Shown one piece after another: positions 17,302 to 27,052 of a stretch of 64,000 bases of DNA. Under the pieces are notes generated by a model. It worked only from the letters and a program-made list of their open reading frames with translations, was not told the origin of the DNA and made no database searches. The position numbers were made by a program, and so were the translations under genes. Within the stretch, counting starts at the first letter, position 1, and each line of letters opens with the position of its first letter. Source of the stretch: Sphingopyxis sp. 113P3. Its GTDB lineage: Bacteria; Pseudomonadota; Alphaproteobacteria; Sphingomonadales; Sphingomonadaceae. The stretch lies in assembly GCF_001278035.1 (NCBI RefSeq), contig NZ_CP009452.1, positions 1,087,501 to 1,151,500 on the forward strand, written 5' to 3'.

Positions 17302-18555
17302 TCAGCCTCCGTAGGGTTCGAGCACCAGGTCGCGCGTAACGATGACGCGGGCGGGAAAGCCCGGCCGGATGGTCAGCGTCGGCGCGATGTTGAGCTGGCG
17401 CTGGACGATCTGTTGGCCGGTCTGGCTGATGCTGTCGGAAGCCCCGTTGCGGAGCGCACGCACGATGTCGCTCTCCTGCCCGGACGAGCCCGTCTCGGCG
17501 CCGACGCTGAGCAGGGTCGAGAGTGCGGCCGACTTGAACAGTTCACCCCAATGATAGTCGACGCTGTCTTCCAGTCCGGCAAAGCCCTCGGCATCCGCGC
17601 CTGGCTGGCGCTCGAGCACGATCGAGCGGCCGTTCGGGAAGATCAGGCGATTCCAGACCAGCAGAATGCGGCGCTGGCCGAAGCCGACGCCGCTGTCATA
17701 TTGGCCGACGACGCGGGAGCCCTGCGGGATCAGGAGGATGCGGCCGGTGGGGCTGTCGTAGATGTTCTCCGTCACCTGCGCGGTGATCTGGCCGGGCAGA
17801 TCGGAGCGGATGCCGGTGATGAGCGCGGCGGAAATCACCGCGCCCGCCTGCAGGACATTGGCCGATGCGGGCGATGCCACCCGGTCAGTGGAAACCGTGC
17901 GCTTGTCGGGCGTCTGGTTGAGGAAGGCGAGTTGGCGATCCTGGGCCGAGGGCGTGGCCGGTTGCGGTGCGAGGCCAAGGCTGGCGAGATCGGTCGCGGG
18001 CGCCGTGGCGGGGGCGTTTGCTGATGGGGTGGCGGGCCGCGTCTCGGTGGACGAGAACAGGCGCGCGGTGCGCGCTGCTTCCAGCTCCTGCGCCCGGCGC
18101 TGTTCTTCCGGGCTGGGACCGGGCGGTGTCGCGGCCATGCCCGGCCTCGGAACCGTCCGGCCGCCATTCTGGGCATTGAGAATGGGGCGGCCGAGATCGC
18201 CGGGCAGCGGCGGGCCGAGATGCGGCACGCTCGCATAGTCCTTGGGTAGGCCATTCAGCCCATCGGGCGTGGCGCGGTTGTCGGTGGAATAGAGTTCCTG
18301 TCCCCGATGTCCGTCGTTGCGGGACTGGAGCGCATAGACCAGCGCCCCGCCGACACCGATGCTGGCGACGAGGCCGAGCCCGGCCAGCACCTTGCGCGAG
18401 AGGCGGGTCACGCGCGGCGGCTCGGGACGCAGCCGCATAGGCGCTGCGGGCTCGCCCGAGAGCGGCCGTTCGTCGATGCCATCGTCGGGCCGCGAGGGCG
18501 GAGCCTCAGCGGGCGTCCGGCCGTCTTCCTCTTCAGGATCGCGTGGGTCGCTCAC
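17302..18555 (-). CDS. trbI: Conjugal transfer protein TrbI (VirB10-like)
   Basis: The 417-residue protein starts at GTG 18555, overlapping the trbG stop (GTGA). A single membrane segment near residues 55-75 (GLGLVASIGVGGALVYAL) follows an acidic/Pro-rich cytoplasmic tail. A long Pro/Ala-rich periplasmic linker leads to the conserved C-terminal VirB10 beta-barrel domain (IPQGSRVVGQYDSGVGFGQRR, then VWNRLIFPNGRS). TrbI spans inner and outer membranes in the type IV secretion core complex with TrbF and TrbG. The frame is open for 84 codons further upstream, but that stretch lies inside trbG and is not used. Confidence 0.93.
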   Translation of the reverse strand: MSDPRDPEEEDGRTPAEAPPSRPDDGIDERPLSGEPAAPMRLRPEPPRVTRLSRKVLAGLGLVASIGVGGALVYALQSRNDGHRGQELYSTDNRATPDGLNGLPKDYASVPHLGPPLPGDLGRPILNAQNGGRTVPRPGMAATPPGPSPEEQRRAQELEAARTARLFSSTETRPATPSANAPATAPATDLASLGLAPQPATPSAQDRQLAFLNQTPDKRTVSTDRVASPASANVLQAGAVISAALITGIRSDLPGQITAQVTENIYDSPTGRILLIPQGSRVVGQYDSGVGFGQRRILLVWNRLIFPNGRSIVLERQPGADAEGFAGLEDSVDYHWGELFKSAALSTLLSVGAETGSSGQESDIVRALRNGASDSISQTGQQIVQRQLNIAPTLTIRPGFPARVIVTRDLVLEPYGG

Positions 18556-19619
18556 GATGCCGGCCTCCCATCGTTCCGGGAGATGCGCACGCGCTTCTGG
18601 GTCTTGCCCGCGCCGAAGCGCAATTCGGCGGCGGCGAACAGCCGGTCGACGATCATGTAGTTGCCGCGCACGCGGTAGTTCACGAGCTCGGAGGTGTCGC
18701 CTTCCGCGCCGACGACGAACAGCGGCGGCATCTCGCCCTGGCCGATGCCGCGCGGGAACTCGATGAATACCTGCCGGCCATCGTCGAAAGCGCGCAGCGG
18801 CCGCCACGGCGCACGATCGCCGCTCACATCGTAGCGGAAGTTCACGCGCGCCAGATCGATGCCGGCCGAAACCGGCTGGGCCGCCTGCGCCTCGACATTC
18901 TGCCTGCGCAGCGCGATCAGTTGGTCCTGCGGATATTGCCAGGACACCGACGCCATATAGGTCGCCGGCGTCGAGCGCAGTTCCATGTGGTAGGTGCGGC
19001 GATCGGTGTTGATGACCAGGTTGGTCAGCAGTTCGGCCCGGGTCGGTTTCACGAGGATGTGGATCTGCCGCGCGGCGCCGACGCCGCTTTCGGTATCGCC
19101 GATGATCCAGCGCACCGTATCGCCGGCGGCGACCGGGCCTGCGCCGACGAGCTGCTCGCCGGGCTGAAGCGCGATGTCGGTGATCTGGCCCGGCGAAGTA
19201 TAGACCTGATAGAGCGCGCCGCCGACGAAGGGATAGACCTGCATCGCATTGATGAAGCCATCGCGTACCGGCTGAACTCGCGCGGCCGCGTTCGCCTGGT
19301 TGACGCGCACGGTCGGATCCGCGGCCTCGGGTTGCGGCCGCGCGCCGGGAGCGACGGGCTTCAACTGGCCGGGGAGCGGCAGGGGCTTCGGGAGTTCGAC
19401 GACCTGTACCGGCTTGGGCGGTTCGACGGCCTCCACGGCGGGCACGGCGTTATCATAGGAGATTTCAGGCGGCGGCAGGTGGCTCGCGCAGCCGGCGAGC
19501 GCCGACGTGCAAAGCAGCACGAGCAGCAGGCCGGATGTACGGAATGCCGGATTGGCGGGGATGCGGAAAGCCGGACGCCCTGCACTCCAGGGGGCGGCTT
19601 TGCGGAGTGCGGGCGTCAT
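18552..19619 (-). CDS. trbG: Conjugal transfer protein TrbG (VirB9-like)
   Basis: The 355-residue protein carries a lipoprotein-type signal with lipobox LAGC (Cys44) after a rather long N-region, so a downstream start is possible. The C-terminal half matches the VirB9/TrbG domain (YPFVGGALYQVYTSPGQITD, then the region ending VRGNYMIVDRLFAAAELRFG). It forms the outer-membrane collar of the transfer channel with TrbI. The start overlaps the trbF stop by 4 bp. Confidence 0.93.
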   Translation of the reverse strand: MTPALRKAAPWSAGRPAFRIPANPAFRTSGLLLVLLCTSALAGCASHLPPPEISYDNAVPAVEAVEPPKPVQVVELPKPLPLPGQLKPVAPGARPQPEAADPTVRVNQANAAARVQPVRDGFINAMQVYPFVGGALYQVYTSPGQITDIALQPGEQLVGAGPVAAGDTVRWIIGDTESGVGAARQIHILVKPTRAELLTNLVINTDRRTYHMELRSTPATYMASVSWQYPQDQLIALRRQNVEAQAAQPVSAGIDLARVNFRYDVSGDRAPWRPLRAFDDGRQVFIEFPRGIGQGEMPPLFVVGAEGDTSELVNYRVRGNYMIVDRLFAAAELRFGAGKTQKRVRISRNDGRPAS

Positions 19620-20299
19620 TGTCCAAGCTCCTTCGACCAGTTGATGGCGTTGACGTAGATTCCGAGGGGGTTCTTCTTCAGCGTGTCGGCGTCCCGCGGA
19701 GGCTGCACGCCGACGGTGAGGATGGCCGACCAGCGTTCGGTGGAGGCCAGAGCGCCGTCCTGATAGCGCCGCTCGATCCAGGCGACGCGGAAGCTCGACG
19801 GCGAGGCGCGGATGACGCTCGATACCTCCACCGCCACCTGGCTCTTGCCGACCTTGGCGAAGGGATCGTTCGACCGGGCGTAGTCATTGAGCGCCAAGGC
19901 CCCGGCCTGGGTCGTGAGGTCGTAGGCGCGCAGCCAGTTCTGCCGCACGATGATCGCGTCGGCGGGGATCGAGCGGACCTGTTCGATGAAGCGCGCGAGG
20001 TAGAAGGCGATCTGCGCGTCGTTGGGCTGATAGTCGGCGGTCGCGGGCGCGATCGCCTGTGCGGCCCCCAGCCGGTCGACCTGCACCACCCAGGGCACGA
20101 TCGAGCCGTTCGCCGATTGCCAGACCAGCGCGGCGGACAGGCCCATCGAGAGCGCGAGCGAACCGAAGGCCATGAAGCGCCAGTTGCGGGCCTGCACGCG
20201 GGCGGAGCCGATGCGCTCGTCCCAGACCTGGGCGGCGCGCTGATAGGGCGTCTCGGGCTGTGGGGATTTGCCGTAATGGGTGGCCGGTCGTTTGAACAT
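19616..20299 (-). CDS. trbF: Conjugal transfer protein TrbF (VirB8-like)
   Basis: The 227-residue protein has a cytoplasmic tail beginning MFKRPATHYG, one transmembrane helix near residues 42-62, and a periplasmic VirB8-type domain (WVVQVDRLGAAQ, then the basic EKNPLG-like closing segment). It nucleates assembly of the inner-membrane part of the type IV secretion system. It is two bases downstream of trbL. Confidence 0.93.
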   Translation of the reverse strand: MFKRPATHYGKSPQPETPYQRAAQVWDERIGSARVQARNWRFMAFGSLALSMGLSAALVWQSANGSIVPWVVQVDRLGAAQAIAPATADYQPNDAQIAFYLARFIEQVRSIPADAIIVRQNWLRAYDLTTQAGALALNDYARSNDPFAKVGKSQVAVEVSSVIRASPSSFRVAWIERRYQDGALASTERWSAILTVGVQPPRDADTLKKNPLGIYVNAINWSKELGQ

Positions 20300-20301
20300 G
20301 G

Positions 20302-21651
20302 TCAGTCGCTTTCCGAGAGGTTGACGGAGGAGCCGCCGCCGTGGCTGTCGCCGCTGCGCACCGCATGGGCCGCGGCCTGAACGCCGTGCGTCATTTGCTG
20401 TGAGCGCTTCATGCGCTTGGCCCAGGCCGGCGGGCCGTCCGGGGAAGGCGCCTGGGCGGCGGTTGGCGCGTCGCCGTCGACCGTACCGGCTGTCGATGAC
20501 CCGCCGGTCGAGGCGAGGGCGGCGCGCGCGCCGGATCGATAGCTCTGTTTCAGACTGTCGGCGGCGCGGCTGGCCGCGCGCTTCAACGGCGATACGGCGG
20601 CCTGGGCGCCCGCGCTGGCGACGTTGCCGAGCCCGGAAGCGACGGCGGACGCGCCCGAGGAGCCGGCCGCGCCCAGGCTGTAGGCGGTCGATGCGCCGCC
20701 GGCGAGCGCGGCTCCGCCACGCGCCGCGGCGGCGGCGCCACCTGCGAGGGCCGCGCCGCCCGAGGCGACGGCGCCCACCGTGGCAGCACCAGTTGCCACC
20801 ATGCCGCCGGCCGCGAGCCCGGTGCCGATCGCAGCGCCGGCGCCGAGTTGCGGGCCACCGGAGACGAGGCCGTTGGCGATGCCCGGGCCGAAAATGCCGA
20901 GACCCAGCAGCGACAACGCGGCGAGCACGATCGCCATGGCCTCGTCGATTGACGGCGTGGCGCCGCCGAAGCCTGCGGTGAACTCGGAGAACAGGGTCGA
21001 GCCGATGCCGATGATGACGGCGAGCACCAGCACCTTGATGCCCGAAGAGATGACGTTGCCGAGCACCCGTTCGGCCATGAAGGCGCTCTTGCCGAACAGG
21101 CCGAAGGGGATCAGCACGAAGCCGGCGAGCGTCGTCAGCTTGAACTCGATCAGGGTGATGAAGAGCTGGATGGCGAGCACGAAAAAGGCGAGCAGGACCA
21201 GCGCCCAGGCGAAGAACATGCAGGCGATCTGGATGAAGTTCTCGAAGAACGACCAGTAGCCCATCAGGCCCGAGATCGAGTCGAGCAGCGGCCGGCCGGC
21301 ATCAAGGCCGGTTTGCGCCACCTTGCCGGGGCGGAGCAGATCGGTGACGGTGAAGCTCGTGCCGGACGCCTTCAGGCCAAGGCCGGCGAAGCTCTCGAAG
21401 ATGATCCGCGCGAGATTGTTCCAGTTGGAGATCAGGTAGGCGAAGACGCCGACGAACAGGGTCTTCTTCACCAGCCGGGCGATGATGTTGTCGTCGGCGC
21501 CCCACGACCAGAACAGAGCGGCCAGCGTTACGTCGATGACGATCAGCGTCGTGGCGATGAACCCGACTTCGCCGCCGAGCAGGCCGAAGCCGCCGTCGAT
21601 GTAGCGGGTGAAGACCTCGAGAAAATGGTCGATAACGCCGGTGCCGCCCAT
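20302..21651 (-). CDS. trbL: P-type conjugal transfer protein TrbL (VirB6-like)
   Basis: The 449-residue polytopic inner-membrane protein has at least five hydrophobic segments in residues 25-270. It then has a long Ala/Gly/Ser-rich low-complexity region (about 275-375) and a charged cytoplasmic tail. The N-terminus (HFLEVFTRYIDGGFGLLGGE) is typical of TrbL. It forms part of the inner-membrane channel. The low-complexity region explains the long spurious Arg-rich frames on the opposite strand. Confidence 0.93.
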   Translation of the reverse strand: MGGTGVIDHFLEVFTRYIDGGFGLLGGEVGFIATTLIVIDVTLAALFWSWGADDNIIARLVKKTLFVGVFAYLISNWNNLARIIFESFAGLGLKASGTSFTVTDLLRPGKVAQTGLDAGRPLLDSISGLMGYWSFFENFIQIACMFFAWALVLLAFFVLAIQLFITLIEFKLTTLAGFVLIPFGLFGKSAFMAERVLGNVISSGIKVLVLAVIIGIGSTLFSEFTAGFGGATPSIDEAMAIVLAALSLLGLGIFGPGIANGLVSGGPQLGAGAAIGTGLAAGGMVATGAATVGAVASGGAALAGGAAAAARGGAALAGGASTAYSLGAAGSSGASAVASGLGNVASAGAQAAVSPLKRAASRAADSLKQSYRSGARAALASTGGSSTAGTVDGDAPTAAQAPSPDGPPAWAKRMKRSQQMTHGVQAAAHAVRSGDSHGGGSSVNLSESD

Positions 21652-21653
21652 GG

Positions 21654-22031
21654 TCAGCGACCTTCCGGAGCGGCCCGTCGCTCCGGGAGGACGGGCGCGA
21701 TGTCACCGGCGGCCGGATCGTTGGCGCCGCCGGGAAACAGGCTGGCCGGTGGCACCGAGGCCGCTGACGGCGTGGATGCCGGTTGCCCGAGAAAGCGCCG
21801 GCGGTTCTCGGCCCAGATCTTCAGGCAGCCCGGATCGCGTGTGCCGGCTTCCCCCATGGCGCTGCACCGGGCGAGATCCGCGCGGAGCGGATCATGCGCC
21901 GGTGCGGAGCGTACCTGCGGGGCGGTGTTGTCGTACCCGTCTTCCTTGCGGGCCATCTCGATGGCGGTCGCTGTGACCGCGACCGCCACGAAGACGACGG
22001 CGCCGAGGCGTGCGAGGGTTTTGCCGTCCAT
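21654..22031 (-). CDS. trbK-alt: Putative entry-exclusion protein TrbK-alt
   Basis: The 125-residue protein opens with MDGKTLARLGAVVFVAVAVT, an N-terminal membrane anchor or signal. A conserved Cys pair lies in the middle (ARCSAMGEAGTRDPGCLKIWAENRRRFL). This is the alphaproteobacterial TrbK-alt family, located as usual between trbL and trbJ. It is thought to block entry of a second related element. The C-terminal third is Pro/Ala-rich. Confidence 0.88.
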   Translation of the reverse strand: MDGKTLARLGAVVFVAVAVTATAIEMARKEDGYDNTAPQVRSAPAHDPLRADLARCSAMGEAGTRDPGCLKIWAENRRRFLGQPASTPSAASVPPASLFPGGANDPAAGDIAPVLPERRAAPEGR

Positions 22032-22041
22032 CGCGCCGCCC

Positions 22042-22803
22042 TCAGTTGCCGTTGTAGAACATCTGCGCGTTGCCGGCCTGATAGCCGGTCCCCGGCGTCA
22101 GGAAGCGGCGGCGCTGCTCGCGGCCCTGTTCCGCAGCCGCGGCCCGTTCGGCCGATTGCAACGCCTGCGCCCGGCCGTTGGCGCTGACGACGGCGGTGAG
22201 GTCGGCGAGCTGCTGCGCCTGAAGCGCGAGGAGCTGGTTGCCGGCCTGCGTCGCCTGCAATGCGCCCGTGGCCCACTGGCTCGCCCCGACCAGCGCCGAC
22301 ATCTGGGTGCGGTTGGTGTCGATATTGCCGACGACGGTGGCCTGTACGCGCATGGCGTCCTGGAGGCCGCCCACCGTGTTTTGCCAACGGGTCTTGGCAT
22401 CGGCGAGCAGTTGCGCGTCGGACGCCGACATCGACACATTGGCGTATTTGCTCTGGAACGCCTGGTCGATCTGCTGGACGTCGTAGGCGATGTTCTGCGC
22501 CTGGCTGAGCAATTGCTGCGTGCGCTGGACCGATTGCTGAAGCTGTTGCAGCGACGAGTAGGGCAGGCTCGCCAGATTGCGCGCCTGGTTGATGAGCATC
22601 TGCGCTTCGTTCTGGAGCGAGGTGATCTGATTGGTGATCTGCTGAAGGCTGCGCGCGGCCGTCAGCACGTTCTGCGCATAGTTGGTCGGGTCGAACACGG
22701 TCCATTGCGCCTGCGCCGGCGTCGCCAGCATTGGGGCGAGCGCGACCGGGGTGAGGAGCAGCGCGGCGGCGAGCCGCGCCGCGCGGGAGCGAGGCAAGGT
22801 CAT
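22042..22803 (-). CDS. trbJ: P-type conjugal transfer protein TrbJ (VirB5-like)
   Basis: The 253-residue protein starts at ATG 22803, which overlaps the trbE stop (ATGA). A signal peptide of about 32 residues ends in AQA. The mature part is Gln-rich and alpha-helical (LQQITNQITSLQNEAQML and similar), as expected for TrbJ/VirB5 minor pilus or adhesin subunits. The frame extends 150 codons further upstream inside trbE; that part is not real coding in this frame. Confidence 0.92.
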   Translation of the reverse strand: MTLPRSRAARLAAALLLTPVALAPMLATPAQAQWTVFDPTNYAQNVLTAARSLQQITNQITSLQNEAQMLINQARNLASLPYSSLQQLQQSVQRTQQLLSQAQNIAYDVQQIDQAFQSKYANVSMSASDAQLLADAKTRWQNTVGGLQDAMRVQATVVGNIDTNRTQMSALVGASQWATGALQATQAGNQLLALQAQQLADLTAVVSANGRAQALQSAERAAAAEQGREQRRRFLTPGTGYQAGNAQMFYNGN

Positions 22804-25238
22804 GGTAGTTTCTCCTTCGGGGTGAGCGGCGGGATGAGGTCGACCGCCCAGCCGAGGTCGCGGTGGCGGAGCCAGGCGGCGAGGAAGCCGGCCTGCCCAT
22901 GTTCGGCGGTGAGCCGGGCGATCGCGGCCTGATCGGTCTTGGAAGAGGCGGCGCAGAGCGCGAGGGCGACGTCGGAGAGGCCGAGCTCGAACAGGCGGTT
23001 GCCGCGCCGGGACTGGCAGTAATAGTCGCGCTTGGGCATGGCCCGCGCGATGATCTCGATCTGTCGGTCGTTGAGGCCGAAGCGGCGATAGATCGCGGTG
23101 ATCTGCGGTTCGATGGCCCGTTCGTTCGGCAGCAGCAGCCGGGTTTGGCAGCTCTCGATAATGGCCGGCGCGATAGCGGAGCCGTCGATGTCGGAAAGCG
23201 ACTGCGTGGCGAAGACGACGCTGGCGTTCTTCTTGCGCAGCGTCTTCAGCCATTCCCGGAGCTGGCCGGCGAAGCCCTCGTCGTCGAGCGCGAGCCAGCC
23301 CTCGTCGATGATGAGCAGGGTCGGCGATCCGTCGAGGCGATCCTCGATGCGGTGAAAGAGGTAGGAAAGCACGGCGGGCGCGGCGCCGGTGCCGATCAGC
23401 CCCTCGGTCTCGAACGCCTGGACGGTGGCCGTGCCGAGCTGTTCACGCTCGGCGTCCAGCAGGCGACCGTAGGGACCGCCGATGCAATAGGCGCGCAGCG
23501 CCTGTTTCAGGTCATTGGACTGGAGCAGGACGCAAAGGCCGGTGATGGTGCGTTCTTCGACCGGCGCGGAGGCCAGCGAGGTCAGCGCCGTCCAGACGTG
23601 CTCCTTCACCTCCGGGCTGATGGCGACGCCTTCGCGGGTCAGGATGGCGACGATCCAATCTGCGGCCCAGGCGCGTTCGGGAACGTCGTGGACGCGGGCC
23701 AGCGGCTGGAGGCTGACCGACGTTTGTGAGCCGTCGGAAAGATCGCCGCCGAGGTCGTGCCAGTCGCCGCCCATGGCCAGCGCCGCAGCCCGGATCGATC
23801 CGCCGAAATCGAAGGCGAAGACCTGAGCATCGGCATAGCGGCGGAACTGCAAGGCCATCAGCGCCAGCAGCACGGATTTGCCCGCACCGGTCGGGCCGAC
23901 GATCAACGTATGGCCGACGTCGCCGACGTGGAGGGAAAACCGGAACGGGGTCGAGCCCTCGGTCTTGCCGAAGAGCAGTGGAGGCGCTGCAAAATGCTCG
24001 TCCCGTTCCGGCCCCGCCCACACCGCCGAAAGCGGGATCATGTGGGCGAGATTGAGCGTGGAGATCGGCGGCTGCCGGACATTGGCGTAAACGTGCCCCG
24101 GCAGGCTGCCGAGCCAGGCGTCCACCGCGTTGATGGTCTCCGCCATCGCCGTGAAGTCGCGGCCCTGGATGACCTTTTCGACCAGGCGCAGCTTCTCGTC
24201 GGCGGCGCGTGGATCGGTGTCCCACACCGTCACCGTCGCGGTGACATAGGCGATGCCCGCATAGTCGGCGCCGAGTTCCTGGAGCGCGAGGTCGGCGTCG
24301 GCCGCCTTGTTCGACGCATCGGTGTCCATCAGGACGGACGCCTCGTTGGTCATCACCTCCTTGAGGATGGCGGCGACCGACTTGCGCTTGGCGAACCACT
24401 GCCGGCGGATCTTGGTCAGCAGCTTGGTCGCGTCGGTCTTGTCGAGCAGGATCGCGCGGGTGCTCCACCGATAGGGGAAGGCAAGCCGGTTCAGCTCGTC
24501 GAGGAGGCCCGGCGTGGTGGCGGTCGGAAAGCCGGTGACGGTGAGGATGCGCAGATGCGCCCGCCCGAGGCGCGGCTCGAGCCCGCCCGACAGCGGCTGG
24601 TCGGCCAGCAGAGCATCGAGATAGATCGGCGTCTCGGGAACGCGGACGCGGTGCCGCTGCGTGGAGACGCAGCCATGCAGATAGGTCAGCGTCTCGCCGT
24701 CATCGAGCCACCGGCATTCGGGCATGAAGGCTTCGACCAGGCGCAGCAGCCGGTCGGTGCGGTCGATGAAGCCGCCCAGCGCCTCGTGCGGATCGAGCCC
24801 CTTCTGTTCGCGGCCTTCGTAGAGCCAGCTTTCGGCGCGGGCGGCGTCTTCGGCCGGCGGCAGCCAGGCGAAGGTGAGGAAATAGCTGGACTCGAAATGC
24901 GCGCCGGCCTCCTCGAAATCGGCCTTGCGCTCTGCGTCGACCAGCGCAGAGGCCGCATCGGGAAAATGGCTGTCGGGATAGCGGTTGGAGGGATGGCGCT
25001 GCGCTTCGACGAAGATCGCCCAGCCCGAGCCCAGACGGCGGAAGGCGTTGTTGAGGCGGCCGGCGACCGCGACCAGCTCGGCGGGGACCGCGGAATCGAG
25101 ATCGGGTCCGCGGAAGCGCGCGGTGCGCTGGAAGCTGCCCTCCTTGTTGAGCACGACGCCGGAGCCGATCAGCGCCGCCCAGGGCAGGAAGTCGGCGAGC
25201 CGAGCGTTCTTGTCGCGATATTCGGCGAGATTCATCAT
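22800..25238 (-). CDS. trbE: Conjugal transfer ATPase TrbE (VirB4-like)
   Basis: The protein has 812 residues from ATG 25238 (MMNLAEYRDKNARLADFLPW). The C-terminal ATPase domain has Walker A GPTGAGKS near residue 447 and Walker B LLIIDEGWLAL about 200 residues later. The N-terminal half is the CagE/TrbE/VirB family domain. It powers pilus assembly and substrate transfer at the inner membrane. The trbD stop at 25253 lies just upstream. Confidence 0.95.
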   Translation of the reverse strand: MMNLAEYRDKNARLADFLPWAALIGSGVVLNKEGSFQRTARFRGPDLDSAVPAELVAVAGRLNNAFRRLGSGWAIFVEAQRHPSNRYPDSHFPDAASALVDAERKADFEEAGAHFESSYFLTFAWLPPAEDAARAESWLYEGREQKGLDPHEALGGFIDRTDRLLRLVEAFMPECRWLDDGETLTYLHGCVSTQRHRVRVPETPIYLDALLADQPLSGGLEPRLGRAHLRILTVTGFPTATTPGLLDELNRLAFPYRWSTRAILLDKTDATKLLTKIRRQWFAKRKSVAAILKEVMTNEASVLMDTDASNKAADADLALQELGADYAGIAYVTATVTVWDTDPRAADEKLRLVEKVIQGRDFTAMAETINAVDAWLGSLPGHVYANVRQPPISTLNLAHMIPLSAVWAGPERDEHFAAPPLLFGKTEGSTPFRFSLHVGDVGHTLIVGPTGAGKSVLLALMALQFRRYADAQVFAFDFGGSIRAAALAMGGDWHDLGGDLSDGSQTSVSLQPLARVHDVPERAWAADWIVAILTREGVAISPEVKEHVWTALTSLASAPVEERTITGLCVLLQSNDLKQALRAYCIGGPYGRLLDAEREQLGTATVQAFETEGLIGTGAAPAVLSYLFHRIEDRLDGSPTLLIIDEGWLALDDEGFAGQLREWLKTLRKKNASVVFATQSLSDIDGSAIAPAIIESCQTRLLLPNERAIEPQITAIYRRFGLNDRQIEIIARAMPKRDYYCQSRRGNRLFELGLSDVALALCAASSKTDQAAIARLTAEHGQAGFLAAWLRHRDLGWAVDLIPPLTPKEKLP

Positions 25239-25252
25239 CGGCGCGCTCCCGC

Positions 25253-25525
25253 TCAGACCGTGAGGTGCGCGGGAATGCGCAGGTGGCGGCGGCCGACATC
25301 GACGAACAGCGGATCGCGCTTGGCCGCCCACACCGCGGCGACGTGGCCGACGGCCCAGATGACGATGCCGACCAGCCAGAGGCGCAGGCCGAGGCCCAGC
25401 GCGCCCGCCAGCGTGCCGTTCATGATGGCGAGCGCGCGCGGCGCGCCGCCGAGCAGGATCGGCTCGGACAGCGCCCGGTGGACCGGCACGGTGAAGCCCG
25501 GCAGATCGTCGGCTCCGCCCAGCAT
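25253..25525 (-). CDS. trbD: Conjugal transfer protein TrbD (VirB3-like)
   Basis: The 90-residue protein opens PGFTVPVHRALSEPILLGG, the TrbD/VirB3 signature, and has two closely spaced membrane segments between residues 32 and 66. It couples TrbE to the membrane channel. Its start overlaps the trbC stop by one base (TGATG). Confidence 0.93.
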   Translation of the reverse strand: MLGGADDLPGFTVPVHRALSEPILLGGAPRALAIMNGTLAGALGLGLRLWLVGIVIWAVGHVAAVWAAKRDPLFVDVGRRHLRIPAHLTV

Positions 25526-25857
25526 CAGACCAGCGCTCCGCCGCCGAAGGAGAAGAACGACAGGAAGAAGCTCGACGCCGCAAAGGCGATCGACAGGCCG
25601 AACACGATCTGGATCAGCCGCCGGAAGCCGCCGGACGTGTCGCCGAAGGCGAGCGTCAAGCCGGTCATGATGATGATGATGACCGCGACGATCTTGGCGA
25701 CCGGGCCTTCGATCGACTCCAGGATGGATTGCAGCGGCGCCTCCCAGGGCATCGACGAGCCGGAGGCATGGGCGGGCGCGGCCATCGCCACGGAGAGCGC
25801 GGCGATGGACAGCGCCGCGAAGAGGCGGCGGCGGGCGTGGTGCAGGCTTTGAATCAC
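25525..25857 (-). CDS. trbC: Conjugal transfer pilin TrbC (VirB2-like)
   Basis: The 110-residue protein starts at GTG 25857, overlapping the trbB stop (GTGA). It has a signal sequence ending near AHA (residue 31) and two long hydrophobic helices, one very Ile-rich (IVAVIIIIMTGLTLAFG). This is the TrbC/VirB2 propilin layout. In RP4-type systems TrbC is trimmed and cyclised by the TraF peptidase, which is also encoded here (33124-33669). Confidence 0.93.
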   Translation of the reverse strand: MIQSLHHARRRLFAALSIAALSVAMAAPAHASGSSMPWEAPLQSILESIEGPVAKIVAVIIIIMTGLTLAFGDTSGGFRRLIQIVFGLSIAFAASSFFLSFFSFGGGALV

Positions 25858-26885
25858 GATGTTTCTCCTTCGGGGCTGGCGGGGATGAGAGCGGCGGCGG
25901 GCTCGCCGCTCCTGGAGACCGGGGCGCTGACGGCGGGCGCGACGCGGTAGTCGCCGTCCGGACCGAGGCCCTCGACGCGGGCGAGTTCGGAGAGCCGGCG
26001 CGCGGCTCCGCGGCCGGACAGCACGGCGACGAGATCGATCGTCTCGGCGATTAGCGCGCGCGGGACGGTGACGACGGCTTCCTGGATGAGCTGTTCCATG
26101 CGCCGCAGCGCGCCGATGGCGCTGCCGGCGTGGATCGTGCCGACGCCGCCGGGATGGCCGGTACCCCAGGCTTTGAGCAGGTCGAGCGCCTCGGCCCCGC
26201 GCACTTCCCCGACCGGGATACGGTCGGGGCGCAGGCGAAGCGAGGAGCGGACGAGATCGGAAAGCGAGGCGACGCCGTCCATGGTCCGCATGGCGACGAG
26301 GTTGGGCGCGGCGCATTGCAGCTCGCGGGTGTCCTCGATGATAACCACGCGATCGGCGGTCTTGGCGACCTCGGCGAGCAGCGCATTGGTCAGCGTGGTC
26401 TTGCCGGTCGAGGTTCCGCCGGCGACGAGGATGTTGGCGCGGGCCGCGACGCCGGTCCGCAGCCTCTCGGCTTGCGTTGCCGACATGATCCCGGCGGCGA
26501 CGTAATCGTCGAGCGTGAAGACGGCGACGGCGGGCTTCCTAATGGCGAACGCCGGGGCGGCGACCACGGGCGGCAGCAGCCCCTCGAACCGCTCCCCCGT
26601 CTCGGGCAGTTCGGCCGACACGCGCGGGGCGCTGGCATGAACCTCGGCGCCGACATGGTGCGCGACCAGCCTCACGATGCGTTCGCCATCGGCCGGCGCC
26701 AACCGCTCGCCGGTGTCGGCCAGCCCTTCCGAGAGGCGGTCGATCCAGATGCGGCCGTCGGGGTTCAGCATCACCTCGACGACCGCGGCGTCTTCGAGGA
26801 ACCGAGCGATGGCGGGGCCGAGCGCGGTACGCAGCATCCGCGCGCCGCGCGCCCATCCTTCCGAATTGTTCCGAGAAATCGCCAT
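25854..26885 (-). CDS. trbB: Conjugal transfer ATPase TrbB (VirB11-like)
   Basis: The 343-residue secretion ATPase has Walker [10 protein letters not shown] near residue 156, an Asp box ([12 protein letters not shown]) and the His box in [13 protein letters not shown]. It forms a hexameric ring at the base of the channel. It is the first trb gene. The 167-bp gap upstream (26886-27052) follows the CopG-like regulator and probably contains a promoter. Confidence 0.95.
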   Translation of the reverse strand: MAISRNNSEGWARGARMLRTALGPAIARFLEDAAVVEVMLNPDGRIWIDRLSEGLADTGERLAPADGERIVRLVAHHVGAEVHASAPRVSAELPETGERFEGLLPPVVAAPAFAIRKPAVAVFTLDDYVAAGIMSATQAERLRTGVAARANILVAGGTSTGKTTLTNALLAEVAKTADRVVIIEDTRELQCAAPNLVAMRTMDGVASLSDLVRSSLRLRPDRIPVGEVRGAEALDLLKAWGTGHPGGVGTIHAGSAIGALRRMEQLIQEAVVTVPRALIAETIDLVAVLSGRGAARRLSELARVEGLGPDGDYRVAPAVSAPVSRSGEPAAALIPASPEGETS

Positions 26886-27052
26886 TCCATCCCCGTTTCG
26901 GCCGGGGAGACATCGAACGGTTCCCGGACGGGGATGATTAAAAGAGCCAGAAATCAGGCCGGCTCAACAAGGATTTGCGAGTGTAGTGGCCTGGCGTGCA
27001 AATACAGGAGAACGGCGGGATCGGCTCGGTCGGCCTGACCCCACGGCGTTCT

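Noticed and set aside
22804..23253. N-terminal extension of trbJ
   Set aside because: The extra 150 codons lie within trbE and are Arg/Pro-rich. The signal peptide begins at 22803.
25239..25583. N-terminal extension of trbE
   Set aside because: It covers trbD in another frame. The family start is at 25238.
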